From JADKAV01 sp037046735 (lineage in GTDB: Bacteria > Actinomycetota > Actinomycetes > S36-B12 > UBA10799): a stretch of 64,000 nt of DNA. The position numbers were made by a program, and so were the translations under genes. The stretch spans positions 806,001 to 870,000 of the forward strand of contig JBAOHC010000027.1 in the NCBI GenBank assembly GCA_037046735.1, given 5' to 3'. The notes under the pieces were generated by a model that was not told where the DNA came from, did not search any database, and saw only the letters and a list, made by a program, of their open reading frames with translations. Below, piece by piece: positions 36,117-44,354 of this stretch (position 1 is its first letter; each line of letters opens with the position of its first letter).

Positions 36117-36134
36117 GTAACGATATATCGTTAC
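36117..36134. promoter_or_regulatory. Perfect 18-bp palindrome, probable PadR operator
   Basis: GTAACGATATATCGTTAC reads identically on both strands and lies 42 bases before the PadR start. AT-rich palindromes with ACGATATATCGT cores are typical PadR binding sites, so the gene is probably autorepressed. Confidence 0.8.
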
Positions 36135-36175
36135 TGCATCGCGTAAAGACGCGACACAAGATTAGGAGAACACAC

Positions 36176-36727
36176 ATGTACGCACATTCCATGCGAAACC
36201 CGATGCTGATGATGGCCGGACCTGGCAAACGCCACCACGGCCGTCACCCCGGCTATGGCCCTGGCCCGCTCGGCCCGCCCCCGCGGGCACGCCGGGACCG
36301 TGGAGACGTCCGACTCGCGATCCTGCTACTGCTCGACGAGCAGCCACGACACGGCTACGAGATCATCACCGAACTCACCGAGCGCAGCGAAGGCCGCTGG
36401 CGGCCCTCCCCCGGTTCGGTCTACCCGGTCCTCAAGCGCCTTGCCAAAGAGGGTCTGGTCGGCCCGACGAAGCAGGAGGGGAAGAACATCTTCGCCCTCA
36501 CGCCGGCCGGCAAAGCCCTCGTGGAACAGCAGCGCGAATCCTGGGGCGAGCCCTGGGCACGCTCCGACGAGGACTCGGAGGAGACCGACGAACTCTGGTC
36601 GCAGGCCCGCCAACTCGGCGCGGCCGTGTGGCAGGTGGGGCAGTCGGCCAACAGCGAGCACATCGCCGCGGCGGCGCAAGCCCTCGCCGAGGCCCGCAAG
36701 ACCATCTACCGGATGCTCGCAGAATAG
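36176..36727 (+). CDS. PadR-family transcriptional regulator
   Basis: ATG at 36176, with AGGAGA about seven bases upstream, gives 183 residues. After a flexible His/Gly/Pro-rich N-terminus (about 40 residues), the winged helix reads VRLAILLLLDEQPRHGYEIITELTERSEGRWRPSPGSVYPVLKRLAKEGLVG, the PadR signature. The C-terminal part holds a helical dimerisation segment. The His-rich leader is often seen in this actinobacterial subgroup. No efflux pump gene is adjacent; the only other nearby gene converges on it. Autoregulation is likely through the upstream 18-bp palindrome. Confidence 0.9.
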   Translation: MYAHSMRNPMLMMAGPGKRHHGRHPGYGPGPLGPPPRARRDRGDVRLAILLLLDEQPRHGYEIITELTERSEGRWRPSPGSVYPVLKRLAKEGLVGPTKQEGKNIFALTPAGKALVEQQRESWGEPWARSDEDSEETDELWSQARQLGAAVWQVGQSANSEHIAAAAQALAEARKTIYRMLAE

Positions 36728-36728
36728 G

Positions 36729-38502
36729 TCAGCGGGTGCGGATGCCTTCCCGCGCCGTCTGCACGGCCATGTACAGGGCCGCCACGATCAGCAGAGCTCC
36801 GATCCCCACACGCAGGTTGCCGGTGACGATCAGCCACAGGGCATAGAGCAACAGCACGAACACCCCGGTGATCAGGGCTGCGGTCAACAGACTGAGGAAC
36901 CGTCGGCGCAGGATCGCCTCGATGGCAATCATTGCCACCGCGATCCACAGCACCGGAGCGATCAGGCCGGAATGACCGGCCAGCAACAACACCCCGAGTG
37001 CGGCCAGCATCACCGATGCGGAAGCCGCCGACCACACCCGCAGGAGCCTGCCGCGCACCGTGTCCGCCTGAGTGATTGGCGTGGCACGGTGCCGGAGGTG
37101 GGCGTGCACCGGCTCCGTCGGCAAGGGGCGGTCGCTGATGCCCGATTCGATCCCCTCCAACTGCTGGCGCAAAGTGGCCTGCTCCGTGCGCAAGTCGGAG
37201 ACGGCCTCCTGCAGTTCCTGGGCGCGGGGGCTGGGGCGCTGGGGTGAAATACCTTGGGCGCGCTCTGCGGCCCGCGCCGCCCGCAGCGCCTCCCGGGCGT
37301 CCTGCAAGGACTCGTCCACAGCGGCCAGCCGTGTCTGCACGACCCCCACCGCGGTCTGCAGGTCGGCCATCGCCCACGCCTCGGTGGGCGCCTCCTTGTC
37401 CAGGCCCGCCCACGCGAGCGGCTGGGCCCAGGACTGCCGCACCCGGCCATTGCGCTCGTAGCGCATGCCAGCAGGCGCGCGCTCACCGCCGAACACATCC
37501 TGGGTGTCCAGCCCCCATAAGCCGCGGTAGTCGCGCACCCACTCCACCTCGTCGTCCACCAGGACGGCCGTCCACGGCCGGTCCTGATCCACACCCACGC
37601 TCAAGCCGTCGCCGCGCTTGTAGTCGATGTACGGGATCCCCACCACTCCCGAGGCGTCGTCGTTGTACCAGGGCAGGATCCGCAGTACCTGTCGACGCAC
37701 CGCGTTCAGCCAGCCCGGCAGCGGGACCGCGGCACTGATCAGATATTCGCCGGGCAGATAGGCCCCCGAATGTGAGCCGGCACCTGCGTACACCACAGGG
37801 TGATTTCCGTTGACGAACTCGATGTCGGGGTCGTCCCAGCGCCGGCGCAGGTCATCGCCCACCTCGTCGTGGGAGGAGAAGGCCACCCAGCACGGCGTCA
37901 ACTCCTCCTCCGTCAGGTAGACGGTGACCTGCTCCCAGTCCGCCTCATGGTCGTTCACGCCGCCGAACGTCGAGCGCCAGTCGTTCATCGCGTAGAAGAA
38001 CCAGTACTGCAGGATCACGTAGCCGCCGTCGCGCGTCACGTGGCCGTAGTAGTAGGCAACTCCCATAGCCCGGCGTGGCGGCATAGGCCTTTTGCGCCGC
38101 CGCCGCGTAGCCACCTGGCACGTTCCCGCGCAGCAGCAGCGTCAACCGCATCACCGAATCGATGAACCGGCTCAACAGTCCGACCGCGGCGAACCTGCTG
38201 GAGAACGTGAAACGCTCCCGGCCGGGACGTTTGCGCCATGCTTTGAACTCCTTGCGGCTCAACGGCTCGTCGACCTGGCGCAGGTAGAGGTGCTGGCCCA
38301 CATGGTCGCGGCCGAACTCAGCCAAACGAAACAGATCGAGCGTGCCACGAGCCGCGAGCAGGACGGGGTCGTCACCGCGCCGGGACTGATACAGGGCACA
38401 ACTGCCTACGAAGTCCTCCACCGAGGCGGGGAAGAACAGCTCGCCGCGGTTGAACCTGATCACCGGCTCATAGGCACGCAGCAATTCGAGATCGTCGGTC
38501 AT
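36729..38502 (-). pseudogene. VPS62-like domain membrane protein, interrupted by a +1 frame change
   Basis: From ATG at 38502 the first frame reads LELLRAYEPVIRFNRGELFFPASVEDFVGSCALY up to AAQKAYAATP at about 38072, then loses sense. The +1 frame continues with AMGVAYYYGHVTRDGGYVILQYWFFYAMNDWRSTFGGVNDHEADWEQVTVYL, and later AGAGSHSGAYLPGEYL, ending at 36729. Removal of one base in the CCCGG near 38069-38073 restores about 590 residues. The N-terminal two-thirds resemble the VPS62 domain; a coiled coil (about 400-470) and four C-terminal membrane helices follow. Function is unknown. Both halves are well preserved, so decay would be recent or the break is a sequence error. Confidence 0.7.
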
Positions 38503-38938
38503 GACTTCCCTTCGGGTGGCGGACACCGGGTTCCAGAATGGCCTACACGAGACCGCAATGTGGTCATCTCAGAGGGACGAAAAGCGCTCCCAGGCCATAA
38601 AGAGCGGACAACAATCGGCAATCACAGTGCATACCGGACATAACACCTGGGAAAAGTGTGAGGCTTCCCACAATCAGTCGAGGATGCCCCAATCCAGCCA
38701 AAGTGTGTGGCTACGGTGGTTAGGAAACCAAGCAGTAAACGCATTGGAGCTTCTTACGAAACATTTGCCACGGAAGGGTTGCCGGATCGGCCGATAGCCG
38801 GTCAGCGCGGCGTCACCAGACGCGGTCTCGCTCGATAGGCCGTCGGCACACAGCCGACGCGCGAGCAGCACCTTTCCGACGCAGGGCCCTGGCGCCCGAT
38901 TCCAGGTACATCTTCACGTCCTCGACATCGGAGTTAAA
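38503..38938. other. Long intergenic region without an assignable gene
   Basis: These 436 bases separate two divergently transcribed genes. The part from about 38560 to 38780 is clearly less GC-rich than the surroundings. A hairpin CGTCGGC-ACACA-GCCGACG lies near 38841-38859. A 65-codon frame on the minus strand (38674-38871) has no start signal or family resemblance. I see no tRNA, no riboswitch consensus and no repeat shared with the 35.9 kb element. It probably holds two promoters and a long leader of the downstream exported protein. Confidence 0.5.
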
Positions 38939-39652
38939 TTGAGCATTCGTAACAAGGTCATCAGTGCCGCAGTTGTGATCCCGGTCCTCGCCTCAGCACC
39001 TGCTGTGGCCGAAGAGACCCCCGCACCGGAACCGACGGTCACTGGAACCCCCGACCCCACGGTCACCGAGATCCCCGACACCCCCGTCACCGTGCAGCCC
39101 ACGTTCGATCCCACCGCACCTGTGACCGCAGAACCCGTCCAGACCCCGGATCTCGCGCCGGTCGCACAGACGCAAGCCCCGTCGGCGACCACCAGTTTTC
39201 AGGCGGTCCCCGTGGCCCCCGCGTCCAAGCGCGTGGCTGCTGGCTTGCGCACCTCCCGTGCCGGGATCAGCATGCGGACCCGCGGCACCCGCTACACCCC
39301 CATGACGGCCGTGTCCCGGCTGATGACCTGGGCGCGGCAGAACCGCGCCGGGTACCACAATGGTTGCCTGCGACTGGCTGACAACGCCTACGGCGCCAAC
39401 AACCGGGTGTCGACCGCGCTGCGGCAGTGGTACCGCGCACGCAGCGCCGGATACGGCCACGCCAACCGGTTGGCTCCGATCGGGGCGCAATTGTTCTGGC
39501 GGACGTCGAACCCCGCCGGCCACGTTGCCACCTATGTGGGTCGTGGCAAGGTCGTCACGAACATGCCCGGTGGTCGCGTGAAGGTGATGCCGTGGAGCTC
39601 GATCGACCGTTGGGGTCCCTACCTGGGATGGGCCGAGCCCTACTACGGCTAG
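38939..39652 (+). CDS. Exported NlpC/CHAP-like protein
   Basis: TTG at 38939, with GGAG about seven bases upstream, gives 237 residues. A signal peptide (residues 1-24) leads to a Pro/Thr/Glu linker (about 25-95) and a C-terminal domain of about 115 residues. In that domain C143 (HNGCLRLADNAYG) and H195 (NPAGHVATYVG) are placed as the catalytic Cys and His of NlpC/P60-superfamily enzymes, with IGAQLFW in the position of the usual PGDLLFF. The canonical DCSG motif is absent, so it is a diverged member. It probably acts on the cell wall. No riboswitch motif was found in its leader. Confidence 0.75.
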   Translation: MSIRNKVISAAVVIPVLASAPAVAEETPAPEPTVTGTPDPTVTEIPDTPVTVQPTFDPTAPVTAEPVQTPDLAPVAQTQAPSATTSFQAVPVAPASKRVAAGLRTSRAGISMRTRGTRYTPMTAVSRLMTWARQNRAGYHNGCLRLADNAYGANNRVSTALRQWYRARSAGYGHANRLAPIGAQLFWRTSNPAGHVATYVGRGKVVTNMPGGRVKVMPWSSIDRWGPYLGWAEPYYG

Positions 39653-40869
39653 GCCGCAGACCCGGGCCGCAGAGTCACCTTCACAGCATGTGAGCGCGGA
39701 CCGGCGGACGCCACCGACAGCGCTTCCTGCCAGTCGTCGATGTCGAACGTGTGCGTCACGAGGTGGTCCACACGGTAGTCGTCGTCAGCCAGCCACTCAG
39801 CGACCTGCGCCATGGTGCGCCGACCGTTCAGGGTGGGTTCCGGTCCGGAGTTGATGGTGCCCTGCACGGTCAGTTCCCGGCTCCACACCAGACTCCAGTC
39901 CACGGTCTGCTTGCCAGCCGCACCGACCAGCACCAGCATCGCGCCGGGTCGCAGCAGGTGCAGGGCCAGGTCGATCGTGTCGGTGTGGCCCACGCAGTCG
40001 AACACTGCGTCGACACCCTGTTCGAGGATCGGCAGTTTGGTCATCCGGGGTCGGATGACGCGGCCGCCATCACTGGTCGCGAGGGCTTCCACCGCCTGGG
40101 CGCCGGGGGCCAGGATCCGGCTGGCGCCACTGGCCAGTGCCTGCTGGGCTCCGAAATCCCCAGGGCTGACCACCGCGATGTTGAGGTCCGGATGCAGCAT
40201 ACGCAACGCCGAGACGACCAGCAGACCGATCGTGCCGGGGCCGATCACCACCACGCGATCCCCGGTGCGCTGCCAGTGCAGCGCCGCATGCAGCGCAATG
40301 GAGGCCGGCTCAGCCAGCACCGCGCGATGCTCGGCCACCTTGCCGATCGGGATGCACTGCGTCTCATGGGCGATCAGCGACTGGCCCCAGCCGCCGCCCA
40401 CCGACTCCGAGAAACCCTGACCCGGCGCCTGGCAGCCGATCACCCCACCCTCGTCGAACCGCTCGCAGGCGTAGGGGCGGCCTTCCCGGCAGGTGCGGCA
40501 GGAGGCGAAGCCGCGGTGCACACACGACAGGATCGGATCGAGGACGACCCGGTCCCCTTCGCTGAACCGCCCTGCGCCCTGCGTCACGACGCCGACCACT
40601 TCGTGGCCCGGGACGGCTCGGGCGTCGGCATAGAAGGCAGACATGACGAACGAGTTCTTGGCGTGGGCCAGGCCCACGTCGCTGCCGCAAATGCCGCTGA
40701 GCTCCGGGGCGATCCGCAGCCACCCCGGCATGGCCGGCAGTTCGGGCTCGGGGATGTCGGTCAGCCGCATCAGTCCGCCCGGACCCCAGCCGGCGTTGTC
40801 ACGGACCTTGCCCGCCGCCGCGGTCCACACATAGCGTCGGGTGGACAGGTCGGCCAGGACCGCCCTCAT
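39649..40869 (-). CDS. Zinc-dependent alcohol dehydrogenase (MDR family)
   Basis: A 406-residue medium-chain dehydrogenase. Conserved are the GroES-like catalytic part (LSGICGSDVGLAHAK, AVPGHEVVGVV), the Cys-rich loop (SCVHRGFASCRTCREGRPYACE) resembling the structural zinc lobe, and the Rossmann motif VVVIGPGTIGLLVV near residue 205. It oxidises an alcohol or polyol with NAD(P); the substrate is unknown. The start overlaps the stop of the upstream flavin monooxygenase gene by four bases, so the pair is one operon and may handle one substrate in series. The stop overlaps the exported protein gene's end by four bases. Confidence 0.9.
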   Translation of the reverse strand: MRAVLADLSTRRYVWTAAAGKVRDNAGWGPGGLMRLTDIPEPELPAMPGWLRIAPELSGICGSDVGLAHAKNSFVMSAFYADARAVPGHEVVGVVTQGAGRFSEGDRVVLDPILSCVHRGFASCRTCREGRPYACERFDEGGVIGCQAPGQGFSESVGGGWGQSLIAHETQCIPIGKVAEHRAVLAEPASIALHAALHWQRTGDRVVVIGPGTIGLLVVSALRMLHPDLNIAVVSPGDFGAQQALASGASRILAPGAQAVEALATSDGGRVIRPRMTKLPILEQGVDAVFDCVGHTDTIDLALHLLRPGAMLVLVGAAGKQTVDWSLVWSRELTVQGTINSGPEPTLNGRRTMAQVAEWLADDDYRVDHLVTHTFDIDDWQEALSVASAGPRSHAVKVTLRPGSAA

Positions 40870-42215
40870 CGCGCGCCCACCAGCGGCAAGCGGTTGGCCA
40901 GTGGCACGCGGGCCAGCGGTCCGCCTGGCTGGCGGGCCTGCTTCATCGTGCGGATGTAGCGCCAGTAGTCGACCTGCATCGTGTGCCGCTGGGAGCGCAC
41001 ATAACGCTGCGCCATCGCCGCCTGGTCATCGGCGATCCAGCGCCGCATGACTTGCTGGTCAGGCATCGGCAGTTTTCCCGCGATCACGTCGGCGACCCAC
41101 AGCGCCTGGTACTCGGTGAGCGGGATACCGGACCCGACGGTCTGGATGAAACCCATGAACCACAATCCGGGCCGGTCGGGGGCCACGATGCGCAGGTAGA
41201 GCGGCATCCGGTTGTCCTGCGGGTCGAACACCTCAGGATCGAGGAACGGCATGCTGATGTTGTAGCCGGTAGCGTAAACGACCAGATCCACATCGTCAGA
41301 GGTGCCGTCAACAAAACGAACGGCGGTTCCGTCGAAGGCTGCCACATCTGCTCGGATGGCGATGTCGCCGTGGCCCACGCGGTCGTACAGTTCGGCGGAC
41401 ACCGTCGGATGGGCCCCGAGTAGCCGGTGGTCGGGCGCAGGCAGACCCCGGTCCTGTGGCCGGCCCGTCGAAAGGCGCACGATCGTCTCGTAGGCCAGCC
41501 GTTCCACCGCGAACGGGACGTAGGCCATCAAAGGTGAGGACAGCTGATCCACGGGCTTACCCAGAGCGTATTTCGGGATCACGTGAACGCCGTGGCGGGT
41601 CGACAGCAGCACCGAGGAGGCCGAGCGGCTGGCATCACACGCGATGTCCATACCGGAGTTGCCGACCCCGATCACCAGGACACGTTTGCCGGCGAACACG
41701 TCGGCGTCGCGGTAATCATGGGCATGGAAGGACTCCCCGGTGAACTCGCCGTCGAAGTGCGGGATCTTGGGGCTGCTGTGATGCCCGTTCGCGATGAGCA
41801 CATTCTGGTAGCTGCGCGTGCGCCCGTCGCTGGTCGTGACCCGCCAGCCGTTCTCCCCCAGGCCGTCGATCGGCTCGACCCCCTCGACGGCGGTGTTGAA
41901 CGTGATGCGCTCACGAAGGCCGAAATGGTCCGCGAAGTCCTCGAAGTACTCGGCCACCTGATGGTAGGGCGGATAGTCGGCCCAGTCCTGGGGCATCGGG
42001 TAGCTGGGATACTCGGTGCGCGGCCGCGAGGAGTTGAGGTGCAGACTGCGGTACGCCGCGGCTCCACCATTGTCGTTGTCGATCTGCCACAGCCCCCCGA
42101 CGTACGACCCCTTCTCGAACCAGTCGAAATCGATGCCCTGGTCGGCGAGCGCCTTGCCAGAGGCGAGCCCAGCCGCCCCAGCGCCGATCAAACATGCCTG
42201 TGCGTCAAATCCCAT
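40866..42215 (-). CDS. Flavin-containing monooxygenase
   Basis: ATG at 42215 gives 449 residues. FAD motif LIGAGAAGLASGKAL is at residues 8-22, the NADP motif VIGVGNSGMDIA near 180, and between them is the FMO-identifying motif FTGESFHAHDY (FxGxxxHxxxY). YATGYNISMPFL is the ATG motif near the C-terminal third. It would oxygenate a nitrogen, sulphur or ketone group using NADPH and O2. Candidate -10 TACCGT lies seven bases upstream of the ATG. Coupled to the alcohol dehydrogenase downstream. Confidence 0.93.
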   Translation of the reverse strand: MGFDAQACLIGAGAAGLASGKALADQGIDFDWFEKGSYVGGLWQIDNDNGGAAAYRSLHLNSSRPRTEYPSYPMPQDWADYPPYHQVAEYFEDFADHFGLRERITFNTAVEGVEPIDGLGENGWRVTTSDGRTRSYQNVLIANGHHSSPKIPHFDGEFTGESFHAHDYRDADVFAGKRVLVIGVGNSGMDIACDASRSASSVLLSTRHGVHVIPKYALGKPVDQLSSPLMAYVPFAVERLAYETIVRLSTGRPQDRGLPAPDHRLLGAHPTVSAELYDRVGHGDIAIRADVAAFDGTAVRFVDGTSDDVDLVVYATGYNISMPFLDPEVFDPQDNRMPLYLRIVAPDRPGLWFMGFIQTVGSGIPLTEYQALWVADVIAGKLPMPDQQVMRRWIADDQAAMAQRYVRSQRHTMQVDYWRYIRTMKQARQPGGPLARVPLANRLPLVGAR

Positions 42216-42338
42216 GTGGTGAACGGTATCTGCCGAGCGCCGGGCTGCACGCCAGAATCGGTGCAACCCGCGTGAGCATCCTGCCTGGCACCTGCTTCAC
42301 CACACCTGACTGCCGGCTCCCCTGGCAGACTGACCTGG

Positions 42339-44318
42339 GTGAGAACCGAAGTGACTGACTCGTTGGACCTGAGTGCACAGGCGGGCGTGCTGCTGGGCGC
42401 CTTCATGACCGGCCGCAGTTTTCAACCGAACCTGCTCTCACGGGGCACTCGTGACCAGGCCATCCTGTCGGGGGTCGCCGCGGCGACCGGCTACGGGTGG
42501 GGCACCTCGGGCCATTCGCTGCTGCGGGCGGTCGCCCGGCGGATCGGCAAAGAGGGGCTGGGGGCAAGCGTCGGCATCGACGCGCTGACACTGGCGGCCA
42601 GCGCCGCGCTGGTCAGTCAACTGCGACCTCAGGAGCATGAACGCCCGGGCCGCGCACTGGCTCGCTTCGTCGCGACCGCCAAAGGCGCGGCGGCAGCCGC
42701 CGGGCTGCTGGCCGCCGGGGCCCGCTGGATCCCCGGACACCGTTCGGTGGCGACAGCCGGCACCGCACTCGCCCTGGCCAGCGCGGGATATGCCAGTATC
42801 CGCCACGGGCAGGCAGGCGCACTCGACAGTACCGATGGCCGGGCCCACGAGGACGTGGTGCGCGTCGTCTCCACCCCGAAGGCCATAGCTGCTTCCACGG
42901 TAACCACGGGCCTCTTGCTCGCCGCGGGCCACGGTGAGGCCAAACTGAGCGCGACCTCTGCGCGGCTGGCCGCTGCGGTGCTCGGTGGCGATGCCGCCGA
43001 CCACCGCACGCTGGGACGCCTGGCGAGTTTCGCCTTGTTGGCCGGGGCTGGCTGGGGCGCAGTCACGCTGGTCAACCGCAAGCTCGCCGTGTCCGGCAAT
43101 GCCCCCGACGATGCCAACACGTCAGCACCAGACATCGCGGAGGTGACCGGTGGGCCCGGATCGGTCATCGGGTGGGACAAGCAGACGCGGGAGTCGGCGC
43201 GCTGGCTCAGCGAAGTGTTGCGTCCCGAACAGATCACAGCGGTCATGCAGGAGCCGGCACAACAGCCCATCCGGGTGTACGCGTCCCTGCCGGCCGCGAG
43301 CAGCGACGAGCAGCGCGCGGCCCTCCTGCTCGCCGAGATCGACCGGACGCGGGCCCTCGAGCGCTCCGTCTTCGCCCTGTTCTCCCCCACCGGCTCCGGC
43401 TACGTCAACTACGTGGCCAACGAGACCCTGGAGTTCCTGACCCGGGGCGACTGCGCCTCGGCCTGCATCCAGTACTCGGTATTGCCATCGGCACTGTCGT
43501 TGAACAAGGTCCACATGGGTACCGAGCAGACGCGAATGGTCGTCAACGGCATCGTGGCGCGCATGCTGGCCATGGAGCCCGCCCGGCGGCCGAAGTTCGT
43601 GCTGTTCGGGGAGAGCCTGGGCAGCCAGGTCAGTCAAGAGATGTTCCGCGGTACGGGCACCACCGGGCCAGCAGGCATCGGGCTGGATGCGGCCGTGTGG
43701 ATCGGGACTCCCTTCGCAACGAAGTGGCGTGACCAACTCTGGGGCACCCGCACGGTGTCCGAAGTTCCAGCCCCCGGCCCGGGCGCGGCGTTTCTGTCCC
43801 GCGCAGTGCGGGATTGGCGAGGCCTGACCGCCGAGCAGCGCTGCGAAGTCCGTTACCTGTTCTTGCAGAACGGCGACGACCCGATCCCGAAGTTCGGCCC
43901 ACCGCTGCTCTGGCGCCAACCCGCATGGCTTGGTCCGGACGCCTCGCGCCCACCCGGAGCGCCACGCGGCACGGCGTGGCAGCCCGTCGTGACGTTCTTC
44001 GCCACTTTCCTCGACATGCAGAATGCATTGTCGCCCACGCCGGGCGTCTTCGACGAGGGCGGTCACGACTACCGCAGAGAGACCCCGGAAGCCGTGCGGA
44101 CCGTGTTCGGCCTGCAGTGCTCTGACGAACAGATGGTGCGCGTGCAGGCGGCGTTGCGGGAGCGGGAACTGCACTTCGAGGTCAGCCGGGACTGGAATGC
44201 CACCCTGGCCGCTGCGGACGACAAGCGTGCCGAGGCGCAGAAGAAGCTTGAAGAGCGCGTCGGTACCTGGGTTGGCCACGATGTCGACCTGGCGGAGATT
44301 GAGAAGCTGGCTGATTGA
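42339..44318 (+). CDS. Membrane alpha/beta-hydrolase (Abhydrolase_9 type)
   Basis: GTG at 42339 gives 659 residues. The first ~250 residues hold several moderately hydrophobic segments (LLAAGARWIPG, ATAGTALALASAGYA, TVTTGLLLAAGH, SFALLAGAGWGAVTLVN), the Abhydrolase_9 N-terminal membrane part. The hydrolase domain follows, with an IRVYASLPAASSDEQRAALLLAEIDRT segment, FALFSPTGSGYVNY, and the nucleophile elbow FGESLGSQ with S426. Substrates of this actinobacterial family are not established; lipid or ester hydrolysis at the membrane is likely. It is a single gene, convergent with the TetR-ACT-GNAT gene. Confidence 0.85.
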   Translation: MRTEVTDSLDLSAQAGVLLGAFMTGRSFQPNLLSRGTRDQAILSGVAAATGYGWGTSGHSLLRAVARRIGKEGLGASVGIDALTLAASAALVSQLRPQEHERPGRALARFVATAKGAAAAAGLLAAGARWIPGHRSVATAGTALALASAGYASIRHGQAGALDSTDGRAHEDVVRVVSTPKAIAASTVTTGLLLAAGHGEAKLSATSARLAAAVLGGDAADHRTLGRLASFALLAGAGWGAVTLVNRKLAVSGNAPDDANTSAPDIAEVTGGPGSVIGWDKQTRESARWLSEVLRPEQITAVMQEPAQQPIRVYASLPAASSDEQRAALLLAEIDRTRALERSVFALFSPTGSGYVNYVANETLEFLTRGDCASACIQYSVLPSALSLNKVHMGTEQTRMVVNGIVARMLAMEPARRPKFVLFGESLGSQVSQEMFRGTGTTGPAGIGLDAAVWIGTPFATKWRDQLWGTRTVSEVPAPGPGAAFLSRAVRDWRGLTAEQRCEVRYLFLQNGDDPIPKFGPPLLWRQPAWLGPDASRPPGAPRGTAWQPVVTFFATFLDMQNALSPTPGVFDEGGHDYRRETPEAVRTVFGLQCSDEQMVRVQAALRERELHFEVSRDWNATLAAADDKRAEAQKKLEERVGTWVGHDVDLAEIEKLAD

Positions 44319-44354
44319 CCCGGTTCGCGGCTGCGGCCGACTCGGCGGGCCAGT

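Noticed and set aside
35879..36175. In-frame upstream extension of the PadR gene
   Set aside because: It would run through the repeat hairpin and the palindromic operator; the ATG at 36176 has a good AGGAGA site and starts the PadR protein properly.
38674..38871. 65-codon minus-strand frame in the 38.5-38.9 kb gap
   Set aside because: No start signal, no signal peptide and no resemblance to known small proteins.
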